A stretch of DNA of 64,000 nt, taken from Competibacter_A sp002352125 (GTDB lineage Bacteria; Pseudomonadota; Gammaproteobacteria; Competibacterales; Competibacteraceae). The position numbers were made by a program, and so were the translations under genes. How positions within the stretch are numbered: position 1 is the stretch's first letter; each line of letters starts with the position of its first letter. Positions 1 through 9,969 of the stretch are shown in pieces. The stretch lies in the NCBI GenBank assembly GCA_035441325.1, contig DAOROA010000015.1:1-64000 (forward strand). The letters run 5' to 3'. Under the pieces are notes generated by a model. It was not told the DNA's origin and ran no database searches. It saw only the letters and a list, made by a program, of their open reading frames with translations.

Positions 1-516
1 CGCTAAAGCTGCCTATGCCAGCGATGGATAATGCGAGTTTGTGGGTAATCGGATGATTTAGACCCTGACGATTTCCCCCAGCCTGGAAGCTGTCTATTTG
101 GCGCTGCCCAGTTGCAGACAGTAAGCAGTAATTCAAGAAGTGAGGTTGTAGCTCTTTTCGCTTGGTTCGAATGATGCAAACATGCTGATTGACATTTCCC
201 CCTACCAGAGTTCCATCTGCAACTGCACTACGCCCAATGGATGCGCCAGTGATGTTGAGAAATACGTCGTCGGTTTTGATCTCGGTATCTGAGAATGATG
301 CGTGCGTGTCCTCGTCGATGTAGGCAAGATCGTCCAAGACTAGATATCCCCATCCCACGTTTTGACTTCTGACAAAAGGGCGACCATGCTGCCTATAGAC
401 GCGGTTGCCGCCAGTAGGCGTCAGCCCGCTGCCGACCTTTTCCGCTGTGCTGCCGATCGCCTCAGCATCCCACTCCTCCGGAATAACCCCCACCTCCGTC
501 AGCTTGTAACCGGGTT

Positions 517-526
<10 letters not shown>
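1..526 (-). CDS. hsdS: Type I restriction-modification specificity subunit HsdS, 5' part (runs off the left edge)
   Basis: The minus strand is open from an ATG at 526 to the window edge, giving 175 codons. The start reads MEVKPGYKLTEVGVIPEEW, the characteristic opening of HsdS proteins, and is followed by a first target-recognition domain with the stretches FVRSQNVGWGYL, FLNITGASIGRSAVAD and NQHVCIIR. HsdS binds the bipartite DNA target and positions two HsdM and two HsdR subunits. The start overlaps the hsdM stop by 10 bases (ATGGAAGTGA), so translation is probably coupled. The second recognition domain and any hsdR lie outside the window. The family is secure; DNA specificity cannot be read from the sequence. 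Confidence 0.9.
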
Positions 527-2931
<2,405 letters not shown>

Positions 2932-3011
2932 ATTGTTAGATTACCCTGGATTTTGCGCGGAAGGCCCCGCACTTCAGGGTGGGGATGTAGAGCGCACCGC
3001 GCTTTGCGCGG

Positions 3012-3422
3012 TCAAGCCGTCGGCGCTCGCTGCTGTTCGATGTAGCGCCGCAGCACGTCGATAGGCGCACCGCCGCACGAAGCCGCGAAATAACTCGCCG
3101 ACCATAGGCCGCCTTTCCAGTACCGCTTGGCAATGTCCGGGCGCTCTTGGCGCAAGCGACGCGCCGACACCCCTTTGAGCGAGTTGACCAGACCGGATAC
3201 CGCCACCTTAGGCGGGTAGTTGACGAGCAGGTGAACGTGATCCGGTTCCCCGTTGAACTCGTCAAGCGTCGCGCCGAAGTCTTCGCACACCGCCGCAAAC
3301 GTGGCGCGCAACCGTTCAAGCGCGTCCAGATCAAAGACCTTGCGGCGGTATCTCGGCACAAAGACCAAGTGCGCGTGAAGCCGGTAAACAACTTGTCTAC
3401 CTCGCCTAAGATCGTCTTACAT
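3012..3422 (-). pseudogene. tnpA: IS200/IS605 Y1 transposase TnpA with a stop at codon 2
   Basis: The frame encodes about 134 residues of a Y1 HUH single-strand transposase: N-terminal DDLRRGRQVVYRLHAHLVFV, the HUH motif within EPDHVHLLVNY, and the candidate catalytic tyrosine in RRYIEQQ near the C terminus. The only well-placed start is ATG at 3422-3420, which is followed directly by TAA at 3419-3417 and then the conserved frame. Starting instead at the TTG at 3368 would remove the first beta strand of the fold. The gene is therefore probably inactive, or translated poorly from a non-standard start. The rest of the frame is undamaged, so the lesion looks recent. Confidence 0.75.
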
Positions 3423-3452
3423 GGCATTAGACCAATTTGGTAAGATGCCCGC

Positions 3453-4487
3453 ATGATAAAGACCTTCCGCTACCGGATCAAGGATTCAACAAACGGCGCC
3501 AAGCTGGACGAGATGGCGCGGGCGGTCAATTTCGTGTGGAATTTTTGCAACGAAACCCAAGAGCACGCCTTGCGCTGGAATCTGCGCTGGCCGACCTATC
3601 AAGACCTGTGCAAGCTGACTGCGGGGAGCGGCAAAGAACTCGGGTTGCACTCCCAAACCGTTCAAGCCGCGTGCGAGCAGTACGCCATCCGCCGCCAGCA
3701 GTTCAAAAAGCGCCGGTTGCGCTGGCGCGGGCGGCGTTCGCCGGGCTGGATTCCGTTCAAGGCGTCCGGGGTCAAGGTGGACGGCGACGCCGTTCGCTAC
3801 CTGGGGCAAGGGTTCCGGTTTTGGAATAGCCGGGAATTGCCCGGCGCCATCAAGTCGGGCAGCTTCGGCCAAGACGCCCGCAAGCGTTGGTACGTCAATT
3901 TTGCCGTCGATTGCCCGGAAGATCAGCCGACCACCGGAACGAAGCATATCGGTATCGATTTGGGTTTGAAGACGCTGGCGACGTGTTCGGACGGGACCAA
4001 GATCGAGGCGCCGCGCTGGTATCGGAACCGGCAAAAGCGGCTGGCCGAGTTCCAGCGCAAGCGCAAGCCGCGCAAAGTGCGGAACCTGCACGCCAAGATC
4101 GCCAACCGTCGCCGGGATTTTTTGCACAAGGAATCCGCGAGACTGGTCAACGAGTGCGAGCTGATTGTCGTGGGCGATGTGTCGAGCGCCAAGCTGACGA
4201 AAACGAACATGGCGAAATCCGTGAACGACGCCGGGTGGTCCATGTTCCGCAACCTTCTCGAATACAAAGCGATTGCGCGGAAGGTTGTGTACCGTGAAGT
4301 GTCCGAACGCTTCACAACTCAAACCTGTTCCTGTTGCGGCGCGATAGGCGGCCCAAAAGGTCGAAACGGTCTTGAGGTAAGAGAATGGGTGTGTGGCGAG
4401 TGTGGCGCGGTCCTGGACCGCGACGTGAACGCCGCGCTGAACATTCTCCGATTGGGGCATCAATCGCTACTCGCTGAAGTGCGGTAG
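3453..4487 (+). CDS. tnpB: TnpB RNA-guided nuclease of IS605-type element
   Basis: This 344-residue TnpB has the RuvC-I motif GIDLGLKTLA (Asp169), a four-cysteine zinc finger (Cys292/295 and Cys314/317) and RuvC-III DRDVNAALNIL (Asp324). At the RuvC-II position, where many TnpB proteins have a glutamate (as in VVEDL), it reads IVVGDVSSAKL, with Gly241 instead. I recall this GDVSS form recurring in a proteobacterial TnpB subgroup, which may use a relocated acid such as the Glu in EVSERF just before the finger. TnpB proteins cut DNA guided by an RNA transcribed from the element's right end. The reading frame is intact although tnpA appears dead. Confidence 0.9.
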   Translation: MIKTFRYRIKDSTNGAKLDEMARAVNFVWNFCNETQEHALRWNLRWPTYQDLCKLTAGSGKELGLHSQTVQAACEQYAIRRQQFKKRRLRWRGRRSPGWIPFKASGVKVDGDAVRYLGQGFRFWNSRELPGAIKSGSFGQDARKRWYVNFAVDCPEDQPTTGTKHIGIDLGLKTLATCSDGTKIEAPRWYRNRQKRLAEFQRKRKPRKVRNLHAKIANRRRDFLHKESARLVNECELIVVGDVSSAKLTKTNMAKSVNDAGWSMFRNLLEYKAIARKVVYREVSERFTTQTCSCCGAIGGPKGRNGLEVREWVCGECGAVLDRDVNAALNILRLGHQSLLAEVR

Positions 4488-4522
4488 GAATCCTCGGCCT
4501 TTAGGCCGGGGAGGATGTCAAC
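4400..4522 (+). ncRNA. Probable TnpB guide (omega) RNA and right-end hairpin
   Basis: In IS605-type elements the 3' end of tnpB plus the right end is transcribed as the guide RNA, and its spacer is the flanking DNA. Here the tnpB stop at 4487 is followed by a GC-rich hairpin (CCTCGGCC, TTTA loop, GGCCGGGGAGG) and then GATGTCAA near 4515-4522. The guide would be the flanking bases starting about 4523 (CAAAGCCCTGACATAGCC). Position and role are inferred from the family; the 5' limit is approximate. Confidence 0.45.
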
Positions 4523-4547
4523 AAAGCCCTGACATAGCCTAACAGAG

Positions 4548-4679
4548 ATGTACTACTGCTTCTCTTGCCCCAAGGACTACCGGGTTATTGCCCAAGGCAG
4601 CGATACCGGTCCCTTCCGCCCAAAAGCTCGAACAGTATCCGGATTTTTAGATCGGCGAAACGGTTGGCGGTGGGGCTAA
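4548..4679 (+). other. Short ORF of 43 codons between IS element and tRNA-Glu, doubtful
   Basis: An ATG at 4548 opens MYYCFSCPKDYRVIAQGSDT and stops at 4679. There is no clear ribosome binding site and no family I recognise. It could be the remnant of a gene cut by the insertion element, or chance. Apart from this ORF, the right-end hairpin and the tRNA, I see nothing in 4488-4841. Confidence 0.15.
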
Positions 4680-4713
4680 AATCGGGGGGATGTGATGCGC
4701 TTGCCCAGCCGAT

Positions 4714-4789
4714 TGGCGCTCCCTAGGGGTTTCGAACCCCTGTTCCCGCCGTGAGAGGGCGGTGTCCTGGGCCACTAGACGAAGGGAGC
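4714..4789 (-). tRNA. tRNA-Glu (anticodon CTC)
   Basis: Read on minus, the gene starts GCTCCCTTCGTCTAGTGGCC and closes with an acceptor arm matching GCTCCC, a G discriminator and an encoded CCA (4716-4714). The anticodon loop CCTCTCA is closed by CCGC/GCGG pairs, giving anticodon CTC. The T arm has the standard GGTTCGAAACC core. It resembles bacterial tRNA-Glu closely. Confidence 0.95.
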
Positions 4790-4841
4790 GGAATGGTGGC
4801 GGGTGGCGTCTTGAAAGGAAAGTAGTATTATACCGCTGTCT

Positions 4842-6221
4842 ATGCATCATACAAGCCGTTGCAAACGCTCCTTGGAAGCCACCTCGATCTCTCAGCCCAC
4901 CGTCATTCCCCGCCCCGAACACAATATCTCGCGGGCCAACATCAGCTCTAACGCCGTCAAGGTCCTATATCGGCTGCGCGAAGCCGGCTTTCGGGCCTGT
5001 CTGGTCGGCGGAGGGGTGCGGGATTTATTGCTCGGCCGCGAGCCGAAGGACTTCGACGTCGCAACCGACGCCCGCCCCGAACAGATTTATAAGCTGTTCC
5101 GCAACTGTCGCTTGATCGGCAGGCGTTTCCGGCTGGCGCACGTCCAATTCGGCCAGGAAATCATCGAAGTGGCCACTTTTCGCGGCCAGGGCGAGGAGGA
5201 GGAGGAGGGCGACGGCCCCAGCGTGGAGCGGGCGGCGGACGGCCGCATTCTCAGCGACAACGTGTACGGCAACATCGAGGAAGACGCTTGGCGACGGGAT
5301 TTCACCTGCAACGCCTTGTATTACGACATCGATAATTTTACGGTGCTCGATTACGTGGACGGCCTCGCCGACCTGAAAGCTGGCTTGATCCGGTTGATCG
5401 GCGATCCGGTACAGCGCTACCAGGAAGATCCGGTGCGGATGCTGCGGGCGGTGCGATTCGCCGCCAAGCTGGGCTTTCGGTTCGATCCCGCCACCGAGGC
5501 GCCGCTACATCGCTTGGGGCACCTGCTGGAGAAGATTCCACCGGCCCGGTTGTTCGACGAAATCCTCAAGCTGTTCTTGGGCGGCAGCGCTGTCCAGACC
5601 TTCGAACTGTTGCGCCATTATCGACTGTTCGGTTATTTGTTCCCCGCCACCGAGCACTGCTTGAACCGCCAACAGCAACATTACCCGAAAACCCTGCTGG
5701 TTCGGGCGCTGGCCAACACCGACGGCCGGTTGGCCGAAGGCAAACCGGTCAATCCGGCGTTCCTGTTCGCCGCGCTGCTGTGGGAACCGCTGCGGGAGCA
5801 GCTACAACATTTGCGCGCGGACGAGCTGAACGAGACCGATGCTTTGCAAGCCGCTGCCGACGCGGTGATTCAAGCGCAAATCCGCCGCGTTGCTTTACCG
5901 CGCCGCTACAGCTTGCCGATGCGGGAAATCTGGGATATGCAGCAACGGCTGGTAACCATCACCGGCAAAAGGCCGTTGCGGTTGTTGACCCATCCCCGGT
6001 TTCGCGCCAGTTACGACTTCCTCTTGTTGCGCGCCGAAGCCGACGAACAGGCGGCAGAACTGGCGGGCTGGTGGACCCGGTTCCTGGCGTTGGACGACGC
6101 GGGCCGCGCTCGGGCCGTTCAGCCAGCGCCAACGGCCAAAAAGGGCAAGACCCGCCGCCGGCGCAAGCCGCGCTCCGCCCGCAACGGCGCTCAAACCCTT
6201 TCGCCGACACCCGAAACCTGA
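4842..6221 (+). CDS. pcnB: Poly(A) polymerase I
   Basis: This 459-residue class II nucleotidyltransferase adds 3' poly(A) tails to RNA and so promotes mRNA decay and plasmid copy-number control. The catalytic core is visible as LVGGGVRDLLLGREPKDFDVATDARPEQI (shown in family order: G-G-G-V-R-D, then the Asp pair in DFDVAT), followed by RRDFTCNALYYD and the tRNA-nucleotidyltransferase-like RNA-binding region (EDPVRMLRAVRFAAKLGF). The basic C-terminal tail (KKGKTRRRRKPR) is typical of PcnB and separates it from CCA-adding enzymes. It is followed after 16 bases by folK, the usual gammaproteobacterial order. Confidence 0.95.
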   Translation: MHHTSRCKRSLEATSISQPTVIPRPEHNISRANISSNAVKVLYRLREAGFRACLVGGGVRDLLLGREPKDFDVATDARPEQIYKLFRNCRLIGRRFRLAHVQFGQEIIEVATFRGQGEEEEEGDGPSVERAADGRILSDNVYGNIEEDAWRRDFTCNALYYDIDNFTVLDYVDGLADLKAGLIRLIGDPVQRYQEDPVRMLRAVRFAAKLGFRFDPATEAPLHRLGHLLEKIPPARLFDEILKLFLGGSAVQTFELLRHYRLFGYLFPATEHCLNRQQQHYPKTLLVRALANTDGRLAEGKPVNPAFLFAALLWEPLREQLQHLRADELNETDALQAAADAVIQAQIRRVALPRRYSLPMREIWDMQQRLVTITGKRPLRLLTHPRFRASYDFLLLRAEADEQAAELAGWWTRFLALDDAGRARAVQPAPTAKKGKTRRRRKPRSARNGAQTLSPTPET

Positions 6222-6237
6222 TCCCGGAAACCGCCCC

Positions 6238-6735
6238 ATGCAGCCAGCGCGGGCTTACGTCGGTATCGGCAGCAACCTGGACAACCCGATCGACCAAGTG
6301 CAACGCGCGTTTCGGGCGCTGGCCGATATCCTCGCCACCTGTTGCGTGGCGCGATCGCCGCTGTACCGAACGGCTCCCGTCGGCGGGCCAGCCGGTCAGC
6401 CGGACTACATCAATGCCGTCGCTGCGCTGGATACGGGCTTGACGCCCAAGCAATTGCTGATGGTGTTGCAAGCGCTCGAACTCGCGCACGGACGGAACCG
6501 GACCGTGCGCTGGGGGGCGCGAACCCTGGATTTGGATTTATTGTTGTACGATCAGATCACCAGCGACGATCCGTGGCTGACTCTGCCGCACCCTCGTCTG
6601 CACGAACGCGCCTTCGTTCTGTATCCTCTGTACGACATCGCGCCGGCCTTAACGATTCCCGGCCGGGGCCGGTTGAGCGAATTGCTCGCAAATTGTTCGC
6701 AACGGACGGTTACCCGTCTGGACAGCGAAAATTAA
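6238..6735 (+). CDS. folK: 2-amino-4-hydroxy-6-hydroxymethyldihydropteridine pyrophosphokinase
   Basis: FolK transfers pyrophosphate from ATP to hydroxymethyl-dihydropterin in folate synthesis. The 165-residue product shows the opening YVGIGSNLDNP, the loop region SPLYRTAPVGGPAGQPDYINA, and the signature GARTLDLDLLLYD that supplies the two metal-binding aspartates, then TLPHPRLHERAFVLYPL. Length is normal. It lies between pcnB and panB and is probably cotranscribed with pcnB. Confidence 0.96.
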   Translation: MQPARAYVGIGSNLDNPIDQVQRAFRALADILATCCVARSPLYRTAPVGGPAGQPDYINAVAALDTGLTPKQLLMVLQALELAHGRNRTVRWGARTLDLDLLLYDQITSDDPWLTLPHPRLHERAFVLYPLYDIAPALTIPGRGRLSELLANCSQRTVTRLDSEN

Positions 6736-6841
6736 CCGGTTACGATAGCGTCGCCAGATTGACCCCCACCGGAAATTCTCTTGAACCGGTCGCCGCTTCG
6801 CTCGTCCTGCCCGATGCGTGCGACCCCACATCGAGCACGCC

Positions 6842-7660
6842 ATGTACCAAGAACAGCCGACTCGAAAGCCGATCACGATCACCACGTTGGCCAAGATGAA
6901 ACGCGATCGGGAAAAATTTGCGGTCCTGACCGCCTACGACGCCAGTTTTGCCGCACTGCTGGAGGCGGCGGGCGTGGAAGTCATTCTGGTCGGCGATTCC
7001 TTGGGCATGGTGGTCCAAGGCCAGGGTACGACCGTCCCGGTCACGATGGAAGACATGATCTATCACACCCGGATGGTAGCGCGAGGCTGCCGCACGGCGC
7101 TGTTGATGGCGGACATGCCTTTCGCCAGCTATGCCACGGACGAGCAAGCGATACACAACGCTGCCCGGCTGATGCAGGAAGGCGGTGCGCAGATGGTCAA
7201 GCTGGAGGGCGGCGGCTTCCTGGTCGAGACGGTCCGCCGGCTCGCCCGCAACGGCATTCCGGTCTGCGCCCATCTCGGTTTGCTGCCGCAATCGGTTCAC
7301 AAGCTGGGCGGTTACAAGGTGCAGGGCCGCGAAGAAGCCGCCGCCCGCCAGATCATCGACGAGGCGCTGGCGCTGCAAGATGCCGGAGCGGACGTAGCGT
7401 TGGTGGAATGTATCCCGGCGGAACTCGGGGCACGGTTGACGGAGGCGTTGGATATCCCGCTGATCGGCATCGGCGCCGGCTCCAACTGCGATGCGCAAGT
7501 GTTGGTCAGCTACGATATGCTCGGCATCACTGCCGGCCGCCGCCCGAAATTTTCCAAGAATTTTCTGGCCGGTCGCGATAGCGCGCAAGCGGCGGTGGAA
7601 GCTTACGTGCACGCCGTCAAAAGCGGCGAATTCCCCGGCCCCGAACACTGTATTGCCTGA
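6842..7660 (+). CDS. panB: 3-methyl-2-oxobutanoate hydroxymethyltransferase
   Basis: PanB makes ketopantoate from 2-oxoisovalerate and methylene-tetrahydrofolate, the first step to pantothenate. From ATG 6842 the product begins MYQEQPTRKPITITTLAKMK and is 272 residues. Family motifs are AVLTAYDASFAALLEAAGVE, VGDSLGMVVQG (metal and substrate binding), CAHLGLLPQS and ECIPAEL. A longer in-frame start at 6818 adds eight unconserved residues. panC follows after 20 bases, so the two form a panBC operon. panD is not in the window. Confidence 0.96.
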   Translation: MYQEQPTRKPITITTLAKMKRDREKFAVLTAYDASFAALLEAAGVEVILVGDSLGMVVQGQGTTVPVTMEDMIYHTRMVARGCRTALLMADMPFASYATDEQAIHNAARLMQEGGAQMVKLEGGGFLVETVRRLARNGIPVCAHLGLLPQSVHKLGGYKVQGREEAAARQIIDEALALQDAGADVALVECIPAELGARLTEALDIPLIGIGAGSNCDAQVLVSYDMLGITAGRRPKFSKNFLAGRDSAQAAVEAYVHAVKSGEFPGPEHCIA

Positions 7661-7680
7661 TTTTCGAGGAGAGCGAGTCC

Positions 7681-8523
7681 ATGCGTACCGTTCACACCAT
7701 CGCCGAATTGCGCGCCCAAGTCGCCACTTGGCGGCGAGCTGGAGAACGCGTGGCTTTCGTCCCCACTATGGGCAACCTGCATCGGGGCCACATTCACCTC
7801 GTCGAACGGGCGCGCGAACGGGCGCCGCGCACCGTCGCCAGCGTTTTCGTCAATCCTACCCAGTTCGGACCCAACGAGGACTACGCCGGTTATCCGCGCA
7901 CCCTAGAGGATGATGCCCGCCAATTGGCCGCCATCGGACTCGACGTGCTGTTCGCGCCCACCGTCGCCGAAATGTATCCGCGTCCCTTGGACGAGATGAC
8001 GCAGGTGGCGGTACCGGAACTGTCCGGGGTTTTGTGCGGCGCCAGCCGGCCGATTCATTTCCGGGGCGTTGCCACGGTCGTCAGCAAGCTGTTCAACATG
8101 GTGCAGCCGGACGTAGCCCTATTCGGCGAGAAGGACTGGCAACAATTGATCGTCATTCGCCGGCTGGTGGCCGATCTCGATTTCCCCATCGAGATCGTCG
8201 GCGTACCGACGGTGCGGGAAGCCGACGGGCTGGCGCTGAGTTCGCGCAACGGCTATTTGACCGCCGAGGAACGCGCCATCGCCCCGGTTCTGTACGCTAC
8301 GCTGACGGCGTGCGCGGAGCGGGTACGCGCTGGCGAGCGGGATTACGAACGGCTAGCGGACGAAGCCAAAGCGCGGCTTTCGGCGGCCGGCTTTCGGCCG
8401 GACTATTTCGAAATCCGCCGCGCTCACGATTTGCGGCTTCCCGCCGACGGGGGAGCGGACTTGCGAATTCTGGCAGCGGCTTGGCTGGGCCGAGCCCGGT
8501 TGATCGACAACCTGGCGGTTTGA
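7681..8523 (+). CDS. panC: Pantothenate synthetase (pantoate-beta-alanine ligase)
   Basis: This 280-residue enzyme condenses pantoate with beta-alanine using ATP. It shows FVPTMGNLHRGHIHLV (the nucleotidyltransferase HxGH-type motif), FVNPTQFGPNEDYAGYPRT, the LFGEKDWQQL motif and the adenylate-binding GLALSSRNGYL. The start has a good Shine-Dalgarno sequence (GAGGAGAG) 7-8 bases upstream. It is the last host gene before the prophage. Confidence 0.97.
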   Translation: MRTVHTIAELRAQVATWRRAGERVAFVPTMGNLHRGHIHLVERARERAPRTVASVFVNPTQFGPNEDYAGYPRTLEDDARQLAAIGLDVLFAPTVAEMYPRPLDEMTQVAVPELSGVLCGASRPIHFRGVATVVSKLFNMVQPDVALFGEKDWQQLIVIRRLVADLDFPIEIVGVPTVREADGLALSSRNGYLTAEERAIAPVLYATLTACAERVRAGERDYERLADEAKARLSAAGFRPDYFEIRRAHDLRLPADGGADLRILAAAWLGRARLIDNLAV

Positions 8524-8588
8524 CGGCCTAATCTTTGCACTTACGACGGCCGGTTTTTGGCGAGGCACTCAGTAACTTATTGAAAACA

Positions 8589-8598
8589 TGGCGCCCCG
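8589..8598. repeat. Proposed left attachment core (attL), TGGCGCCCCG
   Basis: TGGCGCCCCG here matches exactly the 3' end (CCA, discriminator and acceptor bases, on complement) of tRNA-Arg at 49453-49462. It falls between the last host gene, panC, and the first phage gene, and would mark the prophage's left end. Only 10 bases match, so the call rests mainly on position. Confidence 0.45.
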
Positions 8599-8671
8599 GT
8601 AGCGCCTTGCTGGGAACCGCCTTTATACTTCGCGGCATGCCGAAACCGCTTTGCGCAAAGGGGGGTTAATC

Positions 8672-9643
8672 GTGGTGGCCAAGACGGAACCGTTGGACGA
8701 AATCACCCTGCGTTGCCTAGATTGCAGACTCAACTTCAAGAGCACGACGCCACGGATAGACGACGCCCCAGAACGCGAATGGCATCCGTGGCGGTATTTC
8801 GCGCTGTGTCCGGAGTGCGGCAAAGAGTGCGAGCAGGTATATTGGGAACGCAATCTGCTCAAGATGCTGGCCAGCCCGCCAGATCCTCGCAACATGGGTC
8901 CGAAAACCGATGAAGCGCGCCATCGATGCGGGGCGAACGTTCGCGCCATCCTCAACGACCCGGAACGGCTGGCGCGTCGGGTCGCAAAATCCCGGTTCAA
9001 CTCGCTAAAACACGGGCTTTACGCCAAGGTCGCGACATATTTCCCGGCCCGTCCTGGCCATTATGCGCATTGCACGGGCTGTCCGTATCGCACGGAGTGC
9101 GGCACCTGGGAACACGGCGCCTGCCTGCACCGCACCGAACTGTTTCTGCGGCATCGCCTCGCGTTCCAACAGCGCGACCCCGCCGCGCTGCAAGACGTAT
9201 ACGCCGACAATCAAGCGCAAATTCAAGCCATTTTCCAAGACATCATCCTCGCTATCGTGCGAACAGGCGTCGAAATCCGCACGCCGGAGTGGTTTCCGGA
9301 CAAAGAAGGCCACCTGCGACTTGCCGAATATGAACTACCCGACGGCACGACAGAACGGATCATGAAGATCGAAGCGCATCCGCTGCTCAAGCCGATGTTC
9401 GAGATTATGAGCAGAAACGGTATGACGCTGCCGGACATGCTGATGACGCCAAAGGCAAGCGAGCAGGACGACGAGCTAAAAGGCTTTCTGGCCACGACAG
9501 AATCGACCGCCGAAGCGATGAGCGATTTCGCCGCAAGGCAAGCCGGGGCGTTGGAAAGGCTGACCGACTTGATCGAACGAAGCCGGGAAAAACAGCAGCG
9601 AGACCCGGTATTGATCGAATACCGGCAGGACGAGGAGAGGTAG
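8672..9643 (+). CDS. Zinc-ribbon phage protein, candidate small terminase subunit
   Basis: The 323-residue product starts at GTG 8672, six bases after an AAAGGGGGG ribosome site; an upstream TTG at 8651 would put that site inside the gene. It has several Cys pairs (LRCLDCR, LCPECGKEC, HCTGCPYRTECG), consistent with one or two zinc-binding modules, then a mixed charged C-terminal half. Its place just before HNH and large terminase genes is where a DNA-recognising small terminase is expected. I do not see a classical terminase helix-turn-helix, so the role is inferred from position. Confidence 0.5.
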   Translation: MVAKTEPLDEITLRCLDCRLNFKSTTPRIDDAPEREWHPWRYFALCPECGKECEQVYWERNLLKMLASPPDPRNMGPKTDEARHRCGANVRAILNDPERLARRVAKSRFNSLKHGLYAKVATYFPARPGHYAHCTGCPYRTECGTWEHGACLHRTELFLRHRLAFQQRDPAALQDVYADNQAQIQAIFQDIILAIVRTGVEIRTPEWFPDKEGHLRLAEYELPDGTTERIMKIEAHPLLKPMFEIMSRNGMTLPDMLMTPKASEQDDELKGFLATTESTAEAMSDFAARQAGALERLTDLIERSREKQQRDPVLIEYRQDEER

Positions 9644-9645
9644 CC

Positions 9646-9969
9646 GTGCCGATCAAGCCCGAGAACATCGCGCGCTATCCAAAAAATTGGGCAACCGAAA
9701 TCAGGCCAGCCATTCTCGAACGTGCTGGACACGCTTGCGAACGATGCGGTGCCGTCAATTACCAACCGAACCCGCAAACCGGTAGCCGGGTGATTTTGAC
9801 CGTAGCCCATATCCACGACCAGAATCCAGAGAATTGCGATCCAAGCAATCTCCAAGCGTTGTGTCAGCGCTGCCATAACCGGCTCGACGCGCCGATGCGA
9901 GCGAGTCATGCTCGCGAAACCCGCCGCCGCCGCTTAGCGTCCGGTGACCTGTTCCAAGAACATGCCTGA
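9646..9969 (+). CDS. HNH endonuclease next to the terminase
   Basis: This 107-residue protein begins at GTG 9646 behind a strong GGAGAGG site. It carries a treble-clef HNH fold: paired cysteines ERCGAVN, the catalytic-strand motif TVAHIHDQNPENCDPSNLQALCQRCHNRLD with the H-N-H residues, then a basic tail. Small HNH proteins beside the terminase are needed for genome packaging and cleavage in HK97-type phages. It overlaps the terminase start by eight bases. Confidence 0.85.
   Translation: MPIKPENIARYPKNWATEIRPAILERAGHACERCGAVNYQPNPQTGSRVILTVAHIHDQNPENCDPSNLQALCQRCHNRLDAPMRASHARETRRRRLASGDLFQEHA

Larger units (their letters stand above)
2945..4522. mobile_element. IS200/IS605-family insertion sequence with divergent tnpA and tnpB
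   Basis: tnpA (minus) and tnpB (plus) diverge from a common centre near 3430. Both outer ends carry imperfect GC-rich hairpins. The left one, around 2961-2984, has CCCCGC and GGTGGGG arms. The right one, around 4491-4515, has GGCC arms around TTTA and ends GGGGAGGATGTCAA. This is the IS605 organisation: no terminal inverted repeats, subterminal palindromes recognised by the Y1 transposase. Exact ends are uncertain because the cleavage tetranucleotides cannot be verified by eye. It sits between hsdM and the tRNA-Glu gene. Confidence 0.8.

Noticed and set aside
4548..4679. Real gene interrupted by the IS element
   Set aside because: Only 43 codons, no ribosome site and no recognisable family; listed as doubtful.
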